From: an uncultured cyanobacterium
GTDB lineage: Bacteria; Cyanobacteriota; Cyanobacteriia; CACIAM-69d
Reading direction: 5' to 3'
DNA: 5,013 nt
Assembly (NCBI GenBank): GCA_937894105.1
Contig: CALCTI010000448.1
Location: forward strand, 1 to 5,013
Numbering within the stretch: the stretch's first letter is position 1; each line of letters begins with the position of its first letter. The notes under the pieces were generated by a model. That model saw nothing but the letters and a program-made list of their open reading frames with translations. It searched no databases and was not told the DNA's origin. The translations under genes and the position numbers were made by a program. Positions 1 through 4,251 of this stretch are shown in pieces.

Positions 1-438
1 GGCGGGGGTGGTATGGATGAGTTGGGGGGAAATTTTGGTAATGATTCGGTGTTTGGGGGGGATGATGGGGATTTGATTTTTGGTAATCAGGGGAGCGATC
101 GCCTGCAAGGGGACGGCGGCAACGACACAATTTTTGGCGGTCAAGACAGCGACTCAGTGTTTGGCAACAGCGGTGCGGACCTGATTTTTGGCGACCTGGG
201 TAGCGATGCGGTCTTTGGTGGTGCTGACGACGACAATGTGAATGGCGGCAGCGGTGATGATTTGGTGGGCGGCGATACGGGCAATGATGCCCTGTTCGGC
301 AATCGAGGTAACGACGAATTGCTCGGCGGCGAAGGGGGCGATAGTTTATTTGGCGGGCAAGGGGAAGACACCTTAAGCGGGGAAGCAGGAAACGATACCT
401 TGTCGGGCAATTTGGGCGCGAACCTGCTAGTGGGCGGC
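1..438 (+). repeat. RTX nonapeptide array 1
   Basis: About sixteen consecutive nine-residue units of the GGxGxDxuF/L type are readable, many with FGN or FGG at the turn (SVFGGDDGD, LIFGNQGSD, TIFGGQDSD). The array begins before the window. Its end is marked by the switch to GADAFVIS, the usual start of an RTX capping segment. Confidence 0.88.
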
Positions 439-1566
439 GAAGGGGCTGATGCGTTTGTTATCTCCCAGCAACCCGGCAGCGTGCAGATAGTTGCGGACTA
501 TAATTCCTCCCTGGATCGGCTTGCCCTTGAACAAGGAATTAACACCAGCAGCCTACGCATTTCCCAAGGTACCGGGTTAAATGCCAACGATGCTTTGATC
601 TCCTTGGTTACTGGCACCATTGAAGTGACCACCAATACTGCGACTCCAACAACGGACGGGCAAGACGCTACCCCAGGGAACGTCACCACCACCACCCAAG
701 AAACCCTGCAGTTGATTGGTATTGTCCAGAACACCCTGGCTACCAGTATCAGCACGGATTTATTCGTCACCGTGGATACGTCCACTAACGTGCCGGGCAG
801 TCCGGGGACCGAGGAATCGGGAGAGTTTCGTGAGGGCACCCAAACGGATGACCTGGTGGATGGAACTACCGGGCAGGATACAATTTCAGCCCTGGGTGGA
901 TCTGACACTATTACGGCGCGGGATGCGGCAGATTTGATTTTTGGCTCCACCGGGAATGACACCATTGACGGTGGCGATGGCAACGATACGATCACTGGCG
1001 GCAGCGGCAGCGATGTGATTAATGCGGGCAATGGTAACGATTCGATCGAAGCCGATGGTACTGATGAGGGACCGGCAAATCCCGATGGATCCACTCCGCC
1101 AGCGAATAACGATGGCACTGGCCCCGGTAATGATGAGGTGAATGCTGGGGAAGGGGACGATACGCTGATTGGTGGGGGCGGCAACGATACCCTGAATGGC
1201 AATCAGGGGATGGATATTCTTGATGGCGGTGATGGTAATGATGTGTTTAACGGCGGCGCAGGGATGGATACCATTACCGGTGGCGAGGGGGCAGACCAGT
1301 ACATTTTGGGCTCTGCGGCGAATGCGGGCGATACGGTTACGGACTTTAGCGATCAAGACCGCATCTTTTTCAGCGCCTCTGGTTTTAATATCACCACGCT
1401 GGAGTTTTCCAGTGCGTCCCAGCCGGCGGTGGGGCAGTTTGTGTTCCGCACTGATGATGATGGTATGGGCGGTGTGCTGCTATTTAATGATGGGACGGCG
1501 GTACAAACGGTGTTGAGCTTGCCGAACTTTATGGGCACTCCGACGGCGTTTAGCTTGCTGCCGTAG
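1..1566 (+). CDS. RTX (hemolysin-type calcium-binding repeat) protein, C-terminal part, 5' partial
   Basis: The frame is open from the first base, and the visible 521 residues begin inside RTX repeats, so the true start lies upstream. The ATG at 13 has no convincing Shine-Dalgarno and is preceded by repeat-like glycines. Numbering from the first visible codon, residues 1-146 form a first array of GGxGxDxuF/L nonapeptides, closed by a cap (about 146-175, GADAFVIS to SLDRLAL). Residues 176-278 are a Thr/Ser-rich non-repeat spacer. A second array covers about 279-428, interrupted at 353-380 by a Pro/Asn/Gly-rich insert. A second cap (429-457) contains DTVTDFSDQDRIFF, followed by a 64-residue tail ending FSLLP. 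In known RTX proteins the nonapeptides bind Ca2+ in a parallel beta-roll outside the cell, and export is by a type I (ABC/MFP/TolC) system using an uncleaved C-terminal signal. Those roles are inferred here. The N-terminal effector domain, if any, is not visible, so enzyme, adhesin or S-layer function cannot be chosen. The stop is TAG at 1564-1566. Confidence 0.9.
   Translation, partial: GGGGMDELGGNFGNDSVFGGDDGDLIFGNQGSDRLQGDGGNDTIFGGQDSDSVFGNSGADLIFGDLGSDAVFGGADDDNVNGGSGDDLVGGDTGNDALFGNRGNDELLGGEGGDSLFGGQGEDTLSGEAGNDTLSGNLGANLLVGGEGADAFVISQQPGSVQIVADYNSSLDRLALEQGINTSSLRISQGTGLNANDALISLVTGTIEVTTNTATPTTDGQDATPGNVTTTTQETLQLIGIVQNTLATSISTDLFVTVDTSTNVPGSPGTEESGEFREGTQTDDLVDGTTGQDTISALGGSDTITARDAADLIFGSTGNDTIDGGDGNDTITGGSGSDVINAGNGNDSIEADGTDEGPANPDGSTPPANNDGTGPGNDEVNAGEGDDTLIGGGGNDTLNGNQGMDILDGGDGNDVFNGGAGMDTITGGEGADQYILGSAANAGDTVTDFSDQDRIFFSASGFNITTLEFSSASQPAVGQFVFRTDDDGMGGVLLFNDGTAVQTVLSLPNFMGTPTAFSLLP
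835..1302 (+). repeat. RTX nonapeptide array 2, interrupted
   Basis: A second run of Gly/Asp nonapeptides (GNDTIDGGD, GNDTITGGS, GSDVINAGN and later GDDTLIGGG, GNDTLNGNQ). It is split at about 1057-1140 by 28 non-repeat residues rich in Pro, Asn and Gly. It uses the shorter TI/TL style rather than the FGN/FGG style of array 1, so the two arrays are not a recent exact copy of one another. Confidence 0.85.
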
Positions 1567-1643
1567 GACTTGCTGGAGGGGGATGGCTGGGGGCGATCGC
1601 CCTGCAAAAACCAAAAAACCGCAATCCAGAAAACAACCCAACA

Positions 1644-1682
1644 GGACTTACGCAAAACTGCCGTCACCCTCATCCCCATCCT
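1644..1682 (+). repeat. Possible fragment of a dispersed cyanobacterial repeat (GGACTTACGCA-type)
   Basis: The stretch starts GGACTTACGCAAAACTG and continues with a pyrimidine-rich CACCCTCATCCCC segment. This resembles, from memory, a family of intergenic repeats and IS-end sequences in cyanobacteria that begin GGACTTACGCA and continue with a CCCTCACCCC-like tract. No matching inverted copy (TGCGTAAGTCC) is seen in the window, so if real it is a solo end or a decayed fragment. Confidence 0.35.
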
Positions 1683-1701
1683 GCCTAAGTTCTGCCCAAT
1701 A

Positions 1702-1746
1702 AAAAAGGTGCCAATCCCCTTTGAAATTAAGGGTTGGCACCTTTTT
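1702..1746. terminator. Bidirectional rho-independent terminator between convergent genes
   Basis: AAAAAGGTGCCAA (1702-1714) pairs perfectly with TTGGCACCTTTTT (1734-1746). The stem continues with CCC/GGG across a single bulged T (1715) and closes on a short A/T-rich loop. The A-run on the left and T-run on the right give a GC stem followed by a U-tract in either direction. It lies 135 bp past the stop of the RTX gene and about 70 bp past the stop of the minus-strand gene, so it can serve both transcripts. Confidence 0.9.
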
Positions 1747-1812
1747 AAATGCTACTTAAAGTCTGCATAACAGCAGCTTAAATTAGCAAGCTTTAGGCGA
1801 TGGTTATAGGAA

Positions 1813-1828
1813 CCTGTTCTAGAACAGG
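1813..1828. other. Perfect 16-bp palindrome across the stop codon of the minus-strand gene
   Basis: CCTGTTCTAGAACAGG is fully self-complementary, centred between 1820 and 1821. On the minus strand it encodes the final Leu-Phe codons and contains the TAG stop. With no loop bases it is more like a protein-binding dyad than an efficient hairpin. It may be chance. Confidence 0.6.
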
Positions 1829-3444
1829 CGACCTTCACCGAGCCCGAACTCGACGTAGTGGGCGATGGGGGTAAACTCCTGGGATGTAACCGCCGCGAGA
1901 ACATCAGCGTTTCTGGAAAGATAGCCCGCAATATTAAACGCGCCGTAGATGCGCCCTTCTTCAAACTGGGCGTGGCGAATGACGTGGGTAATCACGCCAT
2001 CCTCAAAGCCAGCCACGTCGGGGTTGTTAACCAAGTACGCCTCCTCATCCAAGAAGTTCGCCAGCTCATCGCTCAGGTCTCCCAGCGATTCGCGATTCTT
2101 GTCGATCGCATCATCAGAGAAGTTTTCCAGCTCAATACCGGTTAGAACGTCCACGGCAGGAGGGGTCACCACTGGTGCGGGTGCCGGTGCCGGGGTCGGA
2201 TCAGGTACCGGTGCCGGCGTAGGTACTGGTGCCGGCGCAGGGGTTGGTGCTGGTGCCGGAGCTGCAGAGGCATCCACCAGTGCAGCGTTAATTTGCGCAT
2301 CACCCACGTCGGTGCCAATCAGCGAAGTATTGCCCACAAGACCTGCAAGCTCTGGCGAGACCAGTAGGTCGGCACCCGTTGCGGTTAGGCTATCAGCTCC
2401 CACGTTCAAGGTTGGACTACCGATATCGAAGATCGGTGCATTGGCCAAGAGCGTATCCGCCAGGAAGAAGCCGCTTGCGCCAGTTGCGGGGTTCGCTCGG
2501 GCTTGGTCGAAGCCAATGGAGAAGTTGCCGAGAGTTAGGGCGTTGTTAAAGGTAACTGTGCCCGTGTGCTCAATGGAGCCTCCTTGCAGCTGACCGTCTG
2601 TCAACGTCAAGGAGCTGGCTTCCGTAATATCAAAAGCAACGGGGAAATTGGGCGCTGCCGGAGTTGCCGTACCGTTGACTTCGGTTAGGTTAAAGCCCAC
2701 GGCAGAAAGGGCATTGGTGTCAAGCTCAACGCTGGTGGCACCGTCAGTTACCCGGGCAGAGCCTGTTGGCGTAGTGGGGGCGGGAGCTGGTGCGGGCGTA
2801 GGATCTGGCGCAGGGGCTGGGACTGGCGCAGGGGCTGGGACTGGCGCAGGGGCTGGGACTGGCGCGGGGGCTGGGACTGGCGCGGGGGTCGGTACAGGAG
2901 CAGGGGCTGGCGCAGGGGCTGGCGCAGGGGCTGGGTCCGGCGCGGGGGTTGCAGCAGATGTCAGTGTGGCGTTAATTTGAGCGTCACCAGCATCTGCGCC
3001 AGCTAGGGCCGAGTTGCCTAAAAGTCCGGCCACTTCGGGGGAAACTAGCAGATCGGCGTTGGTGGCGGAAAATTGGGTGCCGTCGACGCTGACGTTTACG
3101 TTGCCAAGGTCGAATACGGGCGATCGCGTTAGCAGGGTATCAGCCAGGAAGAAGCCGCTGGCTCCTGTGGTGGCATTTGCCCGCGACTGGTCGAAGCGAA
3201 CAGAGAAGTTCCCGAGGGTAAGCGCGCCGTTAAAGGTAACTGTGCCCGTGTGCTCAATGGAGCCGCTTTGTACCTGCCCATCTTGTAGGGTTAGGGTGCT
3301 TGCTTCCGTAATATCAAAGGCAACGGGGAAATTAGCGGCGGCGGGCGTTGCCGTACCTTCGCTTCCCGTTAGCTGAAGCCCTGCACTGCCAAGAACGGCA
3401 GAGTCGATAAAGACGCTAGTTGCGCCATCAAATACTGTAGTCAT
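1819..3444 (-). CDS. Mosaic repeat protein: two ~157-residue modules, Pro/Ala linkers, C-terminal YLxxNPDV-type repeats
   Basis: A 541-residue protein starting at ATG 3442-3444, with GGAGA four to eight bases upstream, and ending in TAG at 1819-1821. Residues 6-162 and 234-390 are two copies of one module that align without gaps at an offset of 228 residues, about two-thirds identical by eye. Shared blocks include NFPVAFDITEAS, GSIEHTGTVTFN and TGASGFFLADTLL. Linker 1 (166-224) is almost entirely Pro/Ala with Val, Asp and Thr; linker 2 (395-428) is similar but shorter. Residues 464-541 hold two ~36-residue repeats of the form YLxxNxDV...AxxHxxxFGxxEGR, a pattern I recall from secreted repeat proteins of cyanobacteria and alphaproteobacteria. 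There is no N-terminal signal peptide or transmembrane segment, so export would need a C-terminal signal; this is inference. The modules look all-beta and somewhat resemble HtaA-like domains, but I do not recognise the family firmly. Surface or matrix attachment is the simplest guess. The gene converges with the RTX gene and does not share its operon. Confidence 0.88.
   Translation of the reverse strand: MTTVFDGATSVFIDSAVLGSAGLQLTGSEGTATPAAANFPVAFDITEASTLTLQDGQVQSGSIEHTGTVTFNGALTLGNFSVRFDQSRANATTGASGFFLADTLLTRSPVFDLGNVNVSVDGTQFSATNADLLVSPEVAGLLGNSALAGADAGDAQINATLTSAATPAPDPAPAPAPAPAPAPVPTPAPVPAPAPVPAPAPVPAPAPVPAPAPDPTPAPAPAPTTPTGSARVTDGATSVELDTNALSAVGFNLTEVNGTATPAAPNFPVAFDITEASSLTLTDGQLQGGSIEHTGTVTFNNALTLGNFSIGFDQARANPATGASGFFLADTLLANAPIFDIGSPTLNVGADSLTATGADLLVSPELAGLVGNTSLIGTDVGDAQINAALVDASAAPAPAPTPAPAPVPTPAPVPDPTPAPAPAPVVTPPAVDVLTGIELENFSDDAIDKNRESLGDLSDELANFLDEEAYLVNNPDVAGFEDGVITHVIRHAQFEEGRIYGAFNIAGYLSRNADVLAAVTSQEFTPIAHYVEFGLGEGRLF
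2161..2262 (-). repeat. Pro/Ala-rich linker 2 (residues 395-428)
   Basis: Low-complexity coding repeat of alternating Pro and Ala with occasional Val, Thr and Asp (APAPTPAPAPVPTPAPVP). It joins module B to the C-terminal repeats. Such (AP)n tracts usually act as stiff, extended spacers in bacterial envelope proteins. Confidence 0.85.
2275..2745 (-). repeat. Module B (second copy of the ~157-residue domain)
   Basis: Residues 234-390, from DGATSVELD to DAQINAALV. It aligns gaplessly with module A, 684 bp away. DNA identity is patchy: a 36-bp stretch at 2545-2580 equals 3229-3264 exactly, while other parts have many silent and replacement changes. The most variable part is the segment after FDIG (about 342-357). 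Confidence 0.88.
2773..2949 (-). repeat. Pro/Ala-rich linker 1 with 18-bp tandem repeats (residues 166-224)
   Basis: Four nearly perfect 18-bp units lie at 2807-2878 (plus-strand unit GGCGCAGGGGCTGGGACT; the last differs by one A-to-G). Degenerate units flank them on both sides. Each unit encodes a six-residue Pro/Ala/Val period. The unit is in frame, so gain or loss of copies would change linker length without breaking the gene. Confidence 0.92.
2959..3429 (-). repeat. Module A (first copy of the ~157-residue domain)
   Basis: Residues 6-162, from DGATSVFID to DAQINATLT, at the very N-terminus of the protein and the partner of module B. It carries the same blocks (VAFDITEAS, GSIEHTGTVTF, LTLGNFS, ADLLVSPE) at identical spacing. 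Confidence 0.88.
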
Positions 3445-3447
3445 TAA

Positions 3448-3452
3448 TCTCC
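3448..3452 (-). promoter_or_regulatory. Shine-Dalgarno of the minus-strand mosaic gene
   Basis: On the minus strand GGAGA precedes ATTAATG-type spacing to the ATG at 3442-3444 (GGAG, four bases, then ATG). It is the best ribosome binding site near the ORF start and supports this start. Confidence 0.7.
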
Positions 3453-3460
3453 ATAGAACT

Positions 3461-3489
3461 CAACAGGCTGCTTGTTGACCGCAGTCAAC
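3461..3489 (-). promoter_or_regulatory. Overlapping dyads in the leader of the mosaic gene
   Basis: GTTGAC (3474-3479) and GTCAAC (3484-3489) form a six-base-pair dyad around CGCA. CAACA (3461-3465) pairs with TGTTG (3473-3477), which overlaps the first dyad. The two pairings exclude each other and sit 17-45 bases upstream of the start codon, just before the Shine-Dalgarno. They could be an operator or alternative leader hairpins; both stems are short. Confidence 0.35.
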
Positions 3490-3574
3490 CCAAAAAAGAT
3501 TTGATTGATTGCCACACGAAAGATATGAATGTGTATCTGGAGGCGCAACAATCGAGTCGTGACACAGTAAACGG

Positions 3575-3586
3575 TACTTAAGTATA
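3575..3586 (-). promoter_or_regulatory. Candidate -10 (TATACT) overlapping palindrome TACTTAAGTA
   Basis: On the minus strand TATACT (3586-3581) resembles a sigma-70-type -10 element, about 137 bp upstream of the mosaic gene start. It overlaps the perfect 10-bp palindrome TACTTAAGTA (3575-3584). No good -35 hexamer is found 16-18 bases upstream, so this is a weak call. Confidence 0.22.
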
Positions 3587-3707
3587 AAGTTAATTGCTGA
3601 AGTTTCCGTTTGCGCTTTTTGATGGGGATGAAAAGGATTACTAGTTTGTTCTATGGCGAATGTCCCTTCGATAAGGGGTTTTTGAGGGCGGAATGAGGAT
3701 GGCAGAA

Positions 3708-3753
3708 GATCGCTCCAGCCCCAGACCAGCTCCAGAAAACTGGAGGAGCGATC
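3708..3753. other. Compound inverted repeat (stem-loop) next to a HIP1 site
   Basis: An inner stem CTCCAG (3730-3735)/CTGGAG (3740-3745) closes an AAAA loop. An outer stem GATCGCTC (3708-3715)/GAGCGATC (3746-3753) continues it after a 14-base unpaired bulge on the left side. There is no U-run, so it is not a standard terminator. Confidence 0.55.
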
Positions 3754-3768
3754 GCCATTTTTCGATAT

Positions 3769-3804
3769 CAGTTGCAATGCCAGTTGCAATGTCAGTTGCA
3801 ATAA
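3769..3804 (+). repeat. Three tandem 12-bp repeats (CAGTTGCAATGN)
   Basis: Units CAGTTGCAATGC, CAGTTGCAATGT and CAGTTGCAATAA follow head to tail. Each contains TTGCAA, itself a six-base palindrome, so three evenly spaced palindromic cores lie about one helical turn apart. They are intergenic. Confidence 0.85.
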
Positions 3805-3840
3805 TTGAACCAACGCTTTTCGGATTTTTCCATGGTTCAA
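3805..3840. other. Inverted repeat TTGAACCA ... TGGTTCAA
   Basis: Eight-base perfect arms (3805-3812 and 3833-3840) around a 20-base spacer, starting 27 bp past the stop of the small membrane protein gene and directly abutting the 12-bp repeats. A weak terminator or processing hairpin for the minus-strand transcript is possible, but no U-tract follows the stem in that direction. Confidence 0.4.
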
Positions 3841-3866
3841 ACCCGCGATCGCCCCAAAGCCGCCCA

Positions 3867-4067
3867 TTAATCATCGCCGCCATTGCGCAGGTCAGCGATC
3901 GCTTTGATGAGCTGAACGATTAGGAAGATCCACACCCACCAGGGAAAAAATCCAGGGTAGCGGTCAATCAAAAGGGACATGGGATTTTCGGTGGGTTGGG
4001 TGGTTTGGGCGATCGCGGTTTGGGGTTCGGTTTGGATTGTGGTGGTTTGATTGTCGTGATTAAACAT
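3867..4067 (-). CDS. Small single-pass membrane protein (66 residues)
   Basis: The preferred start is ATG 4065-4067, preceded by an AGGG seven bases upstream; the stop is TAA at 3867-3869. A longer in-frame ATG at 4200-4202 would add 45 residues but has no ribosome binding site and lies in the divergent promoter region. Residues 1-29 are hydrophilic and rich in Gln and Thr. Residues 30-38 (MSLLIDRYP) lead into one hydrophobic, Trp-rich segment (about 39-55, PGFFPWWVWIFLIVQLI), followed by a short charged tail ending GGDD. I do not recognise the family. It is divergently oriented to the NACHT gene, with start codons 184 bp apart. It could be a small effector, a regulator of a membrane partner or an unrelated housekeeping microprotein. 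The HIP1 site inside its coding region suggests it belongs to the resident genome and is not recently acquired. Confidence 0.6.
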   Translation of the reverse strand: MFNHDNQTTTIQTEPQTAIAQTTQPTENPMSLLIDRYPGFFPWWVWIFLIVQLIKAIADLRNGGDD

Positions 4068-4149
4068 TGTGGTGCCCTGTTTTTGATTTCGATGTTTCCA
4101 AGTTAAAAGTGCACTCAGCATCTTAGGTAAAAGAGTCTGTATGTTCTGC

Positions 4150-4179
4150 GTCAAAGTGTCAGGGCGACAAAATTGACAC
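4150..4179. promoter_or_regulatory. Nested dyad in the divergent promoter region, with a TTGACA hexamer
   Basis: GTCAA (4150-4154) pairs with TTGAC (4173-4177), and within it TGTC (4157-4160) pairs with GACA (4166-4169), around a five-base centre. This gives a nearly symmetric operator-like site. TTGACA at 4173-4178 could be a plus-strand -35, but the nearest -10-like hexamer, CATAAT at 4200-4205, is 21 bases away, longer than usual. An attractive reading is a binding site for the HTH protein encoded just downstream; this is unproven. Confidence 0.35.
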
Positions 4180-4251
4180 GATTTTGAGTGAGGTGAACGC
4201 ATAATAAGTACTGTGTGCTACCTCAATCTCCATGCATCTACACCGGCATCT

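Larger units (their letters stand above)
3445..3866. other. 422-bp intergenic region, no convincing gene, several short repeats and dyads
   Basis: This is the upstream region of the mosaic gene and the downstream region of the small membrane protein gene. Open frames here (for example 3460-3867 minus) lack a ribosome binding site and family-like composition, and one merely translates the local 12-bp repeats. It contains small dyads at 3461-3489 and 3575-3584, a compound hairpin at 3708-3753, three 12-bp repeats at 3769-3804, an inverted repeat at 3805-3840 and two HIP1 sites. A small RNA cannot be excluded but no known family is recognised. Confidence 0.6.
3748..4016. repeat. Cluster of four HIP1 octamers (GCGATCGC)
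   Basis: Copies start at 3748, 3845, 3895 and 4009. Three more lie at 95, 1593 (inside the 12-bp palindrome GGGCGATCGCCC) and 3120. HIP1 is a genome-wide cyanobacterial motif. The cluster covers the small membrane protein gene and its downstream side, and stops abruptly before the NACHT gene. Confidence 0.9.

Noticed and set aside
498..1202. Long minus-strand open frame (234 codons) opposite the RTX gene
   Set aside because: It is a shadow of the RTX repeat codon pattern: Ser/Pro-rich low-complexity translation, no ribosome binding site, and the plus-strand frame is clearly real.
1570..1770. 66-codon plus-strand open frame after the RTX gene
   Set aside because: It runs through the terminator hairpin and lacks protein-like composition; treated as non-coding spacer.
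1949..2980. Plus-strand open frames opposite the mosaic gene with Gly/Ala/Val repeats
   Set aside because: They are antisense readings of the Pro/Ala linkers and modules; the minus-strand frame has a Shine-Dalgarno, conserved duplicate domains and a terminator.
3573..3586. Cyanobacterial LexA-like box (RGTACNNNDGTWC)
   Set aside because: GGTACTTAAGTATA matches the left half but fails in the right half (GTAT instead of GTWC), so it is not supported.
3769..3804. CRISPR-like array
   Set aside because: The three units are only 12 bp with no spacers, so this is a simple tandem repeat.
3460..3867. 135-codon minus-strand open frame in the intergenic region
   Set aside because: It overlaps the regulatory region of the mosaic gene, has no convincing ribosome binding site or domain, and part of it just translates the 12-bp repeats.
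4068..4202. Longer 111-residue form of the small membrane protein, with a CQFC motif
   Set aside because: The upstream ATG has no Shine-Dalgarno and the extension covers the divergent promoter and dyad; the 66-residue form is preferred.
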